NCBI GenBank assembly: GCA_963281255.1
Contig: OY725496.1
Location: 558,001-622,000, forward strand
From: Aphrocallistes beatrix
Lineage: Eukaryota > Porifera > Hexactinellida > Sceptrulophora > Aphrocallistidae
Direction of reading: 5' to 3'
Length of the DNA stretch: 64,000 nucleotides
In this document: one piece after another, positions 1 to 9,624 of the stretch
Position numbering within the stretch: the first letter of the stretch is position 1
Layout: each line of letters begins with the position of its first letter
The notes under the pieces: generated by a model
The model's database searches: none
What the model was told of the DNA's origin: nothing
What the model saw: only the letters and a program-made list of their open reading frames with translations
Made by a program: the position numbers and the translations under genes

Positions 1-721
1 TAAGTCAAAGATTTCGATTAAACTTGACAAGGAGGAAAATAAAGAGAAGAGTTCAATTAGGAAGAAAGAGTGTTTGTGTACATGTTTGTGAATTTTTTTT
101 ACATTGAAAATACATTTTGTCCTCTGAGTTAACTGTTTTATGAACGTTTTAATAATTATACGTCATATCTATTCTATTTGAAAGTATTTTACTTGAAAAT
201 GTTAAAAAACTGTCAGTCAACAGGCTGATAGTACAGCTCCATTAAGTGACTCGTAGGGCATTCGCATAAAATACAGCTTATATTCACAAAACACATGCAA
301 TTTTCGAAGAATGTGTCATTCAATCTTTTAGCCCAAATAGTCAATGGGACAATGTCTAATTGAATCAAGAGTGAATTAAAAATTAGATGACGTCATATCT
401 ATCTATTCTACGAGTATTAAATATTTGTTTGACAGCTTTCTAGCTTAATTAGAAACCAAAGAAGAAATCACAAAATGCTGCATTCTTATTAAATAATTGA
501 TATATCACTATCAGTATACATCAGTAAAAATATAAGTCCAAGAAATGAAATCACAAAATGCTGCGACCTCATTAGAAAATTTGCAGTGTATGTCCCAATA
601 AGCAACACTTAACGTGATAAGTTATACGTATATGATCAAGTTTGCTCGCTTATAAATTCCAAAGTTAGTTCGTATGATCAACATGGTGACTTTAACTTTT
701 GGACAAGTTAATTAGTTAGGA
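1..721. other. Intergenic DNA upstream of FEX-1
   Basis: No gene was recognised. Short direct repeats are visible: a gacgtcatatctat motif near 160 and again near 390, and a tcacaaaatgctgc motif near 468 and 549. The second motif recurs near 12.59 kb in an NHL gene 3' flank, so it probably belongs to a dispersed repeat. The last 70 bases hold the likely promoter of the gene starting at 722. Confidence 0.5.
651..656 (+). promoter_or_regulatory. TATA-like box of FEX-1
   Basis: A TATAAA hexamer lies about 66 bases before the ATG at 722. The inverted paralogue FEX-2 also has a TATAAA-type motif close to its start. Position and motif only; no transcript evidence. Confidence 0.35.
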
Positions 722-1819
722 ATGAGTATTGATAAATACGAGGAACTTTCTTCCAATTATGCCTCCGAAATTACTCCCTTGACCAGGGAAGAATCAGGTA
801 CAGTGGTATACCAATCAATTAATGCAAAAAGTGGTGCATTAAACTGCAAGAAAATAAGCAAAATAATCGGAAGATTTTTCGCAGCAATGAAATTCAAGTA
901 TGCCCAAAATTTCAGTTTATTCGAACACATTCTATACTTTTGCACTCTCAGTCTAGGCTCTTATGCTGGAGTCCTAATTCGCATTTATCTCATCAAGTTT
1001 TCTCGAGACAACATACATATATTTCCTTCTTTCTATGCTCAGTTTGTTGGATCAGCTGTTATGGGATTTGCAGCATCACATCAAAAACTCTTAGAGAATG
1101 TACATAAGTCTCTTTATCAAGGTATTACAACTGGACTATGCGGTTCTATCACTACATTTTCAACCTTGAATTCTGAAGCATCAAAACTATTATTTATGAG
1201 GGATAAAACGCCCATTGGAATGGTCTTCGAATGGAGTACAGTGCTAATTATTGGATTGATAGTATCCATTGGTTCTCTCTACTTTGGAAAGCATTTAGCT
1301 TTGATATCCCCTCTGTGTGACCATCGGTTTAAAAAGAAAGAGTTTTTTCGTCAAAGAAAACCCTGTCGAATCATAGTACCGGCATTCATAATAGTCTTCT
1401 GGGCCTGTAGTACTGCGCTTATCATAGGCCTGATGCAGCATTTTGGACTTAACGAATTGCTATTTAGCATTGTGTTCTGTTTTGTTGGAACTTATATCAG
1501 ATGGCACCTTGCTCCACTCAACTTAATTTTCAACAACTTCAAGCTGGGAACATTCATTGCCAATATTTCAGGGGTTTTCATATTAGGAACATTGTCAGTT
1601 GTATCCTCACACTTTAAATCAGAGTTGAGTGATATTGAACATTCAATCATTAAGGGATTAACCAATGGATTTTGCGGTTGTCTCACAACAGTGTCTACAT
1701 TTGTGATGGAGCTATCCATTCTATCATTAAAGGACAGCTATTTATATGGCGCTGCATCTATTATTTTGGCGCAATTTATCCTTGCGCTTATTAGAGGAGT
1801 ATATGTTTGGAGTATTTGA
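722..1819 (+). CDS. FEX: FEX/CrcB-type fluoride exporter, two-domain (copy 1)
   Basis: 365-residue membrane protein of the eukaryotic FEX family, in which two CrcB/Fluc halves are fused so that one chain forms the fluoride channel. The first half begins after a hydrophilic N-terminal tail of about 65 residues and shows GSYAGVLIR, FPSFYAQFVGSAVMGF and the signature GLCGSITTFSTLNSEA. The second half shows GTYIRWHLAP, FIANISGVFILG (with the conserved Asn) and GFCGCLTTVSTF. In this family the TTFST stretch lines the pore and coordinates sodium and fluoride, and the product passively exports F- at the plasma membrane. The first half has Gln where an Asn is usual in the FAQFVGS motif; half-specific degeneration is known in eukaryotic FEX. 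No intron is needed. An inverted second copy lies at 3003-4100. Confidence 0.93.
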   Translation: MSIDKYEELSSNYASEITPLTREESGTVVYQSINAKSGALNCKKISKIIGRFFAAMKFKYAQNFSLFEHILYFCTLSLGSYAGVLIRIYLIKFSRDNIHIFPSFYAQFVGSAVMGFAASHQKLLENVHKSLYQGITTGLCGSITTFSTLNSEASKLLFMRDKTPIGMVFEWSTVLIIGLIVSIGSLYFGKHLALISPLCDHRFKKKEFFRQRKPCRIIVPAFIIVFWACSTALIIGLMQHFGLNELLFSIVFCFVGTYIRWHLAPLNLIFNNFKLGTFIANISGVFILGTLSVVSSHFKSELSDIEHSIIKGLTNGFCGCLTTVSTFVMELSILSLKDSYLYGAASIILAQFILALIRGVYVWSI

Positions 1820-1859
1820 TATTTAAATATATTCTTAACTGTATAAGTTAGTCTCAGTT

Positions 1860-2280
1860 ACACTTTACAGTGTATACACATCGATGTCGTAGTGCCATAT
1901 GTCCCCCAACATTATTGTCTACAGACTTATGGCATTAGGGCGAGGGTCCCTGAACAAGTGTTCCTAGTGCCTTTGGTCGGGAGCTATCTGACATAATGGG
2001 GAACACTTGACCCTAGGACAAGAGGTCCGAAGGACAGTATGGTTAGCAGTCCAGGGGACAGATCACCCGGAAGGACTGCTGACAATCCGATACGGGGACG
2101 GTTAACAACAACCAATTGGGTACGATAAAAATATTTTCAACGGGACACTATTATATGGGTTGGCCTGGATGGTGTGTGACGTACTTACACCCGTCCAGAC
2201 GTTCTTGAAGAATCTACTCGTCATTTTTAATTTTTAAGCTCTAGCTCCAACAGACTTCTCTGCCTAATTCAGTTTTGGTG
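1860..2280. other. GC-richer spacer of unknown origin between FEX-1 and the foldback element
   Basis: After the FEX-1 stop the base composition rises from strongly AT-rich to roughly balanced for about 400 bases. Short self-complementary segments occur, for example AGTGTTCC near 1957 against GGGAACACT near 2000. There is no open frame of note, and the FEX-2 side lacks any counterpart (only about 60 bases separate FEX-2 from the foldback element). It could be a transposon fragment or a structured RNA. Confidence 0.3.
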
Positions 2281-2362
2281 ACTGGTTGGAAAAAATAACA
2301 TCGCGAGAAAACCATTAGAAGTTGGATTTCAATAATAATATCAAAGATTAGTAATAAATATA

Positions 2363-2937
2363 CTTAGGGCGGTCAGAAAGTTATAATCAGTGTTATCATA
2401 CACTCTTATTGTACCTTATTAGATTGATATTGAAGCTTGAATTTACTTCTTAACACATTCACAAGTGATACCAATTTACAAAATCAAAATCTAGAGAAAA
2501 CTCTTTGTATACCACTTCCTATATATTGTGTCGCTTGAGCCACCGTGTAAAATTATGGCCACAAACCACCCGACCTTCCCTCAAGAGTAACTACATTACA
2601 AGGGCATTACTAAGCGATACGAATGCTCAAATACAAATGAATCTTAGGAAGTTGATGGGAATGATACTCTCTCAGATTCAAATATCTGATAATGGAGCCT
2701 ACTTTTTAGGGAAGGACGAGTGGTGAACGGGTGATTTGTGGCCATAATTTTACACGGTGGCTCAAGCGACACAATATATAGGACGTGGTATACAAAGAGT
2801 TTTCTCTAGATTTTGATTCTGTAAATTGGTATCACTTGTGAATGTGTTAAGAAGTAAATTCAAGCTTCAATATCGATCCAATAAGGTACAATAAGAGTAT
2901 ATGATAGCACTGATTAGAACTTTCTGACCGCCCTAAG
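2363..2937. mobile_element. Foldback TIR element (Tc1/mariner-like MITE) between the FEX genes
   Basis: Two inverted arms of about 205-230 bases (2363-2590 and 2700-2937) are nearly perfect complements around a 110-170 base loop. Ends are CTTAGGGCGGTCAGAAAGT and its complement, flanked on both sides by TA (2361-2362 and 2938-2939), the target duplication of Tc1/mariner elements. No transposase is encoded. It sits at the symmetry centre of the inverted FEX pair and could have mediated or stabilised the inversion. Confidence 0.8.
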
Positions 2938-3002
2938 TAGATATATAGACAATGTTTAGTATATAAAGTTAAGTTTGAGCGCATATCTTAAAAGGTTTAA
3001 TA

Positions 3003-4100
3003 TCAAATACTCCAAACATATACTCCTCTAATAAGCGCAAGGATAAATTGCGCCAAAATAATAGATGCAGCTCCATAGAAATAGCTGTCCTTTAACGGTA
3101 GAATGGATAGCTCCATCACAAATGTAGACACTGTTGTGAGACAACCGCAAAATCCATTGGTTACTCCCTTAATGATTGAATGTTCAATATCACTCAACTC
3201 TGATTTAAAGTGTGAGGATACAACAGACAATGTTCCTAATATGAAAACCCCTGAAATATTGGCAATGAATGTTCCCAGCTTGAAGTTGTTGAAAATTAAG
3301 TTGAGTGGAGCAAGGTGCCATCTGATATAAGTTCCAACAAAACAGAACACAATGCTAAATAGCAATTCGTTAAGTCCAAAATGCTGCATCAGGCCTATGA
3401 TAAGCGCAGTACTACAGGCCCAGAAGACTATTGTGAATGCCGGTACTATGATTCGACAGCGTTTTCTTTGTCGGAAAAACTCTTTCTTTTCAAACCGTTG
3501 GTCACACAGAGGGGATATCAAAGCTAAATGCTTTCCAAAGTAGAGAGAACCAATGGATACTATCAATCCAATGATTAGCACTGTACTCCATTCGAAGACC
3601 ATTCCAATGGGCGTTTTATCCCTCATAAATAATAATTTTGATGCTTCAGAATTCAAGGTTGAAAATGTAGTGATAGAACCGCATAGTCCAGTTGTAATAC
3701 CTTGATAAAGAGACTTATGTACATTCTCTAAGAGTTTTTGATGTGATGCTGCAAACCCCATAACAGCTGATCCAACAAACTGAGCATAGAAAGAAGGAAA
3801 TATATGTATGTTGTCTCGAGAAAACTTGATGAGATAAATGCGAATTAGGACTCCAGCATAAGAGCCTAGACTGAGAGTGCAAAAGTATAGGATGTGTTCG
3901 AATAAACTGAAATTTTGGATATACTTGAATTCATTTGCTGAGAAAAAGCTTCCGAATATTTTTCTCTTTTTCTTGCCCTCCACTGTATCACCTTTTGCAT
4001 TAATTGATTGGTAGACCACTCTGCTTGTCTCCTCGTCGGCCACTGGAGTCATCTCAGAGGCATATGTGATTGAAATCTCTTTGGAGCTATCAACACTCAT
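3003..4100 (-). CDS. FEX: FEX/CrcB-type fluoride exporter, two-domain (copy 2, inverted)
   Basis: 365-residue paralogue of the gene at 722-1819 with the same two Fluc halves (GLCGSITTFSTLNSEA in the first, GFCGCLTTVSTF in the second). From about residue 55 to the C-terminus the two proteins differ at only about seven positions (for example HRFKKKEF versus QRFEKKEF). Residues 1-54 differ at more than a third of positions. That sharp boundary suggests gene conversion or recombination limited to the membrane domain, leaving different cytosolic tails. Expected role: fluoride efflux. The start is supported by a TATA-like motif about 30 bases upstream on the minus strand. Confidence 0.93.
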   Translation of the reverse strand: MSVDSSKEISITYASEMTPVADEETSRVVYQSINAKGDTVEGKKKRKIFGSFFSANEFKYIQNFSLFEHILYFCTLSLGSYAGVLIRIYLIKFSRDNIHIFPSFYAQFVGSAVMGFAASHQKLLENVHKSLYQGITTGLCGSITTFSTLNSEASKLLFMRDKTPIGMVFEWSTVLIIGLIVSIGSLYFGKHLALISPLCDQRFEKKEFFRQRKRCRIIVPAFTIVFWACSTALIIGLMQHFGLNELLFSIVFCFVGTYIRWHLAPLNLIFNNFKLGTFIANISGVFILGTLSVVSSHFKSELSDIEHSIIKGVTNGFCGCLTTVSTFVMELSILPLKDSYFYGAASIILAQFILALIRGVYVWSI

Positions 4101-4126
4101 TATTTAACTCACTCCAAACACTGCTC

Positions 4127-4133
4127 TTATAAA
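4127..4133 (-). promoter_or_regulatory. TATA-like box of FEX-2
   Basis: On the minus strand a TTTATAAG motif lies about 30 bases before the ATG at 4100, standard spacing if the 5' UTR is very short. Motif only. Confidence 0.35.
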
Positions 4134-4918
4134 TGTTCATATTTCTCAACTATTTAGATTATATAAATAAAATGCGAATGATCTTGATCATATGACCTGT
4201 TGCGTTAGGTGTTGTGCATTGAGTGATATTATTAGACTTTACCAAAACGTCTATGATCTAATAATATTTTAAACTAGTATTCAAATAATTGAATTTCACT
4301 GCATGTCATCTGATTTTAACACCTTCTTACGTATGTTCTGCATTTTCTGAATATACACTTGAATAAAGTATTGTAGGCTTTCAAAATGTTCATTGAAAAT
4401 AGTACTAAATTGGGACTATTCATAATATACGATCAAGATATCAAACTCAGAATATAATAATTCACAAGATCGCTAATACCAACGAGTGCTGTACATCGCT
4501 CATGCCACAAGGGCAGCAAATGTCCATATTATTGATTTATCGAGTTTATGACAGTGAGTTAAATTCACTACAAGTAGGATATCATAGGAGTTGAGATATT
4601 ATTTAACATTACTTACTCTTATTATCAGAACTGTCTAATCTCAACATTATTCCATGTAGTCTATAAAGCGATTAATACAAGACTATTCTCATTGAATTGT
4701 GCCATAGTAAGCTTGGCAGAATGCTCAATGAGCCAAAACTCAAGAATTCCTTATTTCATTGATAAAATTAATTCAATCATCTTATATCATTCTTGAGTTG
4801 CATAATATCCTTCCACTGCATTGTGCCATTGTTATCATGCTATGATTGAAGCAAAAGTAAGCTGGGATAATTCCATGTTATAATTATCTTAGCAGTAACC
4901 TGACACTAACAACAATTG
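4134..4918. other. Intergenic DNA between FEX-2 and 7TM-1
   Basis: AT-rich DNA with no reading frame of note and no recognised repeat. Divergent promoters of the flanking genes are expected at its two ends. Confidence 0.5.
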
Positions 4919-4919
4919 C

Positions 4920-4927
4920 TATATATA
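4920..4927 (+). promoter_or_regulatory. TATA-like box of 7TM-1
   Basis: A tatatata stretch lies about 55 bases before the ATG at 4981, similar in position to the TATA-like motif before the paralogous gene at 7626. Confidence 0.3.
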
Positions 4928-4980
4928 ATGGCTACAGTCATGAACTTCCATGATAAAAGGTATATCTACATACAGGTAAT

Positions 4981-6138
4981 ATGGATTATGTTAAATGGCA
5001 GAATTACACAAAATTTATCCATGAGCTAGTAGGCATTATTTTTATATTACTTTTATTTATATTAATACCTTTGTACATTTTTTGGAATATTTACTCTTTC
5101 AAGAAGGTTCGATTCTTCATCAAAGAACGCTCAAAAGCACTAGAAAAGGCTAAACATGACGTTTTCGGAAACTTTGCAGAGTTAGCTGAAAATCATAAGA
5201 TCGAGATAGTGAAATATTCTTTCTTCCTTACAATCAACATCTTTGAAGGAATCACATTTATCCCTTATGTGTTCGTAATTGCTATCACATATCTAGTCAC
5301 CAATCAAAAAATTCCGTTTCATTTTCCCAAACATGTTGAAACATCCAATTGTACACTAGATTACCTCACTTTCAAGAATATGTTAACAATTTCTACTCTT
5401 ATTCCACCAGTAAACTTCTGTATGGCAATAGGACAGGCCGGGGGAGTACTCACGATGACTCTCTGTATTTGCCTCATTAAATATTTGCGTAATAGCTATT
5501 ATAAGACTGGAAGGAATTTAAGATGGATTTTACGTTTTCTCCTGTTCACTTCATTTCCCTGTATCGCAATACTGATTTTCAGTGCTGTGCCTTCCTTAAT
5601 GATTCTCGGATTCATATTTGTACCTATTATTCATGTAGTTTATTTGGGTTTATTGATCAAGTATATGCGCAAATTCCATCGAATATTGAAGAGACAAACG
5701 ATAGACTTGAAAATAATCTGTAAACCCAAAACAACTATCGAAAGATCAGTTCGGTTAGTGAAACAATTCACCATCATTTCAACTTTGAATTGTATTGGCA
5801 TTGGATGCTTGATTACGAGAGAAATTATTTTCCATTATACTTTCGTTATCTCTATAGTTATTTACTTCGCTCCATGTTTCTCGGAATATGCTTATGGCAC
5901 AGTATTCTATCAGTCTCTACTCGTAGACCCAATTCAGATTAATCAATTTAAAAAGGCCTTAATAATCGTCGATTCGATTTCATATTTATTTTTGCTCACA
6001 GCAGCTCTCTGTATATCTTCTCCTTTCTTTTTAATGTCATTTTTCATGTTTGGCTCAAAGTTATGGAAAGACTTTAGGACAAGATTTAAAGTACCCGCTT
6101 GCTACAATCCAATACTGACCCAACCTTTTTTAAATTAA
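4981..6138 (+). CDS. Orphan seven-transmembrane receptor-like protein (7TM-1)
   Basis: 385 residues, family not recognised. Hydropathy by eye gives seven membrane spans: about residues 14-38, 80-105, 125-160, 180-205, 210-235, 265-310 and 325-355. The short N-terminus carries an N-glycosylation sequon (NYT), and the loop after the second span carries another with a cysteine (SNCT). The loops after spans 1, 3 and 5 and the C-terminal tail (GSKLWKDFRTRF) are strongly basic. By the positive-inside rule this gives N-out, C-in, a GPCR-like topology. No DRY or NPxxY motif of class A receptors is seen. A full-length paralogue lies at 7626-8782, a broken one at 11776-12196, and a more distant relative at 22517-23665. 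A receptor role is inference from topology. Confidence 0.85.
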   Translation: MDYVKWQNYTKFIHELVGIIFILLLFILIPLYIFWNIYSFKKVRFFIKERSKALEKAKHDVFGNFAELAENHKIEIVKYSFFLTINIFEGITFIPYVFVIAITYLVTNQKIPFHFPKHVETSNCTLDYLTFKNMLTISTLIPPVNFCMAIGQAGGVLTMTLCICLIKYLRNSYYKTGRNLRWILRFLLFTSFPCIAILIFSAVPSLMILGFIFVPIIHVVYLGLLIKYMRKFHRILKRQTIDLKIICKPKTTIERSVRLVKQFTIISTLNCIGIGCLITREIIFHYTFVISIVIYFAPCFSEYAYGTVFYQSLLVDPIQINQFKKALIIVDSISYLFLLTAALCISSPFFLMSFFMFGSKLWKDFRTRFKVPACYNPILTQPFLN

Positions 6139-6369
6139 AAATTAATTCCTTCTGTATTTTGTTGATTTGTTATATAACCTGACCAGAGAAAATTTTCTCA
6201 ATGTTTTTTTGGTGAAATTAAATCGCTAAATTTACAATAGAAAGTGGCTTAAAAATATAACAACGCTCGAATATATCTCTCAGTATTCAAATATTCCACT
6301 GTTTCTATCTTCCTGAGAAATTTGTACTACATTATATAATCCATTATTTTCGTAAGCAACTTTTCCGAA

Positions 6370-6600
6370 AGGTATTTTTAAAGGAGCGCGCTCACTTTTA
6401 AAATTTGGAGCGGTGGCTGGAACATGTTTCAATTATAGTTAAGGCAGTAAGGAGCGAAGAGCGGAGTGCGCTCCTAACTTTGAGGAGCGCTTAATATTAG
6501 ACCAGGGACCTTATTCATTAACAAAACTTAAGTTTTGCTTAAGTTTAAGCAAATACTTAGTTTTTGCTTAAAGTTAAGCAAAACTTAAGTTAAGAAGTTT
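6370..6600. repeat. GGAGCGCGCTC-type repeat and a short palindrome
   Basis: A stretch rich in the motif ggagcgcgctc / gagtgcgctcc (about 6385-6490) resembles segments near 22.38-22.43 kb and 54.97-55.18 kb, so it is a dispersed repeat. It is followed at about 6520-6595 by a palindrome built from aacttaag / cttaagtt units. No coding potential. Confidence 0.4.
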
Positions 6601-6967
6601 AGCTCAACCAAGTGACTGGTACGTACTTAGTTATAAGAAGAGACGTAATTAATTTCAAGGACGTTTATGTGGAATGCTGGTACCAGGTTATATATTTCTT
6701 CACAAGTCCTGGATAAAACCAGAGGTTGCCGATGTTGATTGATTCCTTCAAGTGGCTAGAACTACTTGTTTTTAAACCAATTTATTCGGAGATCCCATGA
6801 AACGTATAATTATTTATTAGATCTCGAAAATAATTCCTTAAAAGGGGTGGAAGTGTTCTTCCACATTCCTGAGTTAGTGACACAACACTTTATGTTGCAT
6901 CACCGACCTAAGAACATAGAAACAAACTCCCATCCATCTGGGGGAGGATTTATTTGACTTCCTAGAT

Positions 6968-7129
6968 CAGTGGTTCCCAACCTGGGGTCGATGGACCCTT
7001 AGAGGTCCACAGAAGATATCAGGGGTCCACAGGATTCAAAATTTTGTATTACGGTTAATAGGAGGGGATCCACAGAATATAGAAAAATTGATATAGGGTG
7101 CCCACAGTCAAAAAGGTTGAAAACCGCCG
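6968..7129. mobile_element. hAT-type MITE with perfect 8-bp target duplication
   Basis: 162-base element starting CAGTGGTTCCCAACCTGGGG and ending with the imperfect complement GGTTGAAAACCGCCG. It is flanked on both sides by the identical 8-base sequence TCCTAGAT (6960-6967 and 7130-7137). The terminal sequence and 8-bp duplication are typical of hAT DNA transposons. Nonautonomous; it lies in the gap between the two 7TM genes. Confidence 0.85.
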
Positions 7130-7137
7130 TCCTAGAT

Positions 7138-7570
7138 GGTGGAACAGTTGAATCATCATTTTTTGGGAGGGATCTACTTTTGCATTAAGATGACCGCCAT
7201 GCCAAACTGCATGTCGTTATTTTTCGAAATTGATATTTAGAGTTTTCTATTGGCAAATTCGGACACACTGGAAATAGGCGAGAAAATCAATGGGTCACCC
7301 AATGGTTCCGCCCAAGTTTGGAGATCGGAATGTTGTCACATTCCCACCGTTACTAGGGAATTGAAAATAATATCTTTGAGTGTTCTTTGTAAATTGATCT
7401 TCAATAATATCATCTTACCGTATTATGCCATACTTCAATAATATATCCTCCAATGACATAATATCCATTTTACAATTGTTATTAGAGGATGAGCATAAGC
7501 AATATGTTATGGGAAAGTACCATTGATAAAATTTAGGCTCTAAGTACACACCATATCATTTAAATAAAAA
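7138..7570. other. Intergenic DNA before 7TM-2
   Basis: No gene, RNA or repeat was recognised here. Small open frames present look accidental: low complexity, no homologue elsewhere in the window. Confidence 0.4.
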
Positions 7571-7572
7571 GG

Positions 7573-7580
7573 TATATAAG
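7573..7580 (+). promoter_or_regulatory. TATA box of 7TM-2
   Basis: TATATAAG lies 46 bases upstream of the ATG at 7626. It supports 7626, rather than any downstream codon, as the original start of this gene. Confidence 0.45.
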
Positions 7581-7625
7581 CGTAAAGTATTGAACCTGAA
7601 TAGTTAAAGATTGGTTGTAGATAAA

Positions 7626-8782
7626 ATGGACTATTATTGGTATCACACTAGAATTAGTGTAAAGATAATAGGCATGTTTTGGCGCCAATTTCCATTCTAG
7701 TGACAACTTTGTACATTATTTGGAATATTTACTTTTTCAAGAAGGTTCGATTCTTTATAAAAGAACGCTCAAAAGCATTGGAAAGAGCTAAATATGATAT
7801 TTCAGGAAATTTCGCACAATTAGCTGAGAATCATAAGGTTGAGGTAGTGAAATATTATTTTCTCTTTGCTATCAACATCGTCGAGGCAGTTGCATTGACT
7901 GCACTTGTGGCAGTATTTAGTATTACATATCTAGTTGTCTATAGAAATAACTCATTGCATTTTCCTGATAGTGTTGAAACATCTAATTGTACCTCAGACT
8001 ATCTCAGTGTAAAGAATATACTGACAGTTTCTTCTCTCATTCCACCACTGAACTTCTGTCGATCATTCGGACAGGCTGGGTTGATACTTATGATGGCTCT
8101 ATGCATATGTCTCCTCAAATTTTTGCAAAATAGCTATTATAACATTGGAGGGAATTACAGGTGGATTTTACGTTTTCTATCGTTCACTTCATTTCTCTGT
8201 ATCATAATGCTGATTCTCAGTAGTGTGCCTTTCTTAATGATTTTCGGATTCATATTAGAACCTTTAATTCAGTTTGTTTATTTCTGTTTATTAATCAAAT
8301 ATCTGCGCATATTCCAACAGACATTGAAGAGACAGACTATTGACTTGAAAATAATCTGCAAACCCAAAGTAACTATCGAATCCTCAATTCGATTCGCAAA
8401 ACAATTCGCCTTCTTTACATCATTGAACTGTATTGGCATTGGATGTGGAATTCTGATCAATTTCCTCACTCATTACACTTTCGTCATCTCCATACTTATT
8501 TACTTCGCTCCATGTTTCTCAGAATACGCTTATGGCAAAGTACTCGATCAGTCTCTACTCGTAGACACAATTCAGATCAATCAACTTAAAAAGGCGCTAG
8601 AAATCATCGATTGGATTACAACTTTATTATTGTTTATGGGGGTTTTTTGTATATATTTCCCTTTCTTTTTAATGTCATTTTTTATGTTTGGTTCAAAGTT
8701 ATGGAAAGACCTGAGGACGAGATTTGGAATTCCTCCTCGCTACAATCCAATCCTGACCCAACCTTTTCTAAATAGGACTTAA
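7626..8782 (+). CDS. Orphan seven-transmembrane receptor-like protein (7TM-2), 5' frameshift
   Basis: Close paralogue of 7TM-1 (LYIIWNIYFFKKVRFFIKER against LYIFWNIYSFKKVRFFIKER, then collinear to the same C-terminal PILTQPFLN). It has the same seven spans, basic inner loops and glycosylation sites (SNCT). The long open frame runs 7679-8782 but has no ATG at its beginning. The ATG homologous to that of 7TM-1 is at 7626 (MDYYWYH against MDYVKWQ) and lies in another frame that ends at a TAG at 7698. The two frames meet at the T run 7677-7680, where one extra T would make the gene continuous. So this is either an inactivated gene or a homopolymer error in the assembly. The rest of the frame is intact, which favours a recent mutation or an error. 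Confidence 0.75.
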
Positions 8783-9120
8783 TCTTAAAGCTTGTATTAT
8801 TTGTTATTTTGAATGTGTAAAATGATTCCAACTTCAAATAATCTCACACATTTATTTTTGTCAAAAAAGAAAACAACAACAATAAAGTTACAGATTAAAA
8901 AAGTCAATCGCGGTCTTTCAGAATTACTCTATAGTATATACTGTAGTGGCAAACTAAAACAGTCTCCCTCATTGATTTTTAAGCATAAAACCTGAACTCC
9001 CATAATTAAATACGTACCCTGAATAAATAGTGTAAATATTACTTCCCCAAAACCAGACGTAAAATCACAAGATTTTGATTGGTATTGCGCCAGATTGATT
9101 ATGCAAGAATTTCCATTGAA
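8783..9120. other. 3' flank of 7TM-2
   Basis: AT-rich sequence without recognised features. Small overlapping open frames on both strands show no similarity to anything else here. Confidence 0.4.
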
Positions 9121-9530
9121 TAAAGTCAATATAAGTTTGCTTTTCATCCGGGCAAAAAGTATGATGACGCTAGTACAATATCATCACAAGAGAAACCAAT
9201 ATAAAGGTAACTCCGCTCAATCGGGACACTTCGGGCCTGATATTTGGTCCAAAATATATCGAAAGTCACCAAATAGCAGAGAATACAATCACAAAATCAT
9301 GGTGATTTGGAATTATATTAAAATCTTTATTATGACAAGCTATATAAATAGCCGCACCTACACAAAAAAAAGGGCTAGTAGAACTAATAAGAAAAAAAAT
9401 TAACAAACTTGAAAAATCATGATTCGACCGGCAAACCGTACAAAACGCTGTCGATTATCCACAGACGCCGTTAGACTACAAGATATTCTTTTTCCAATTG
9501 CTCAACGTGTTTTCCTTTAGCATTGAATTA
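9120..9530 (-). pseudogene. 3' fragment of a coiled-coil/NHL gene with its 3' flank
   Basis: On the minus strand about 9397-9525 matches the last 40 or so codons of NHL-2 and NHL-3 (shared cttgaaaaa...attcgaccggcaaacc at the gene end and ccaattgctcaacgtgtt further in). Small insertions and deletions break the frame. The flank 9210-9390, including cgaaagtcaccaaatagca and gccgcacctacac, matches the 3' flanks of NHL-2 and NHL-3. The rest of the gene is missing, so this is the edge of a former duplicate. Confidence 0.75.
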
Positions 9531-9624
9531 ATTACAAAAAGGTAAAATAACTAATTATAATTCAAAGATATAAATTAAGGTTATCACACTAAGAAAATAG
9601 AATAAAATAAAACTCTAACAAGTA

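Noticed and set aside
1492-1719. 75-codon frame antisense to FEX-1 (and its twin at 3103-3330)
   Set aside because: Shadow of the fluoride exporter coding strand; present in both copies only because the genes are nearly identical.
2505-2726. 73-codon frame in the spacer between the FEX genes
   Set aside because: Falls inside the foldback element and reads into its arm; not coding.
7679-7681. TTG as the start codon of 7TM-2
   Set aside because: Non-ATG start is unlikely; the homologous ATG and a TATA box lie upstream in another frame, so a one-base indel is the better explanation.
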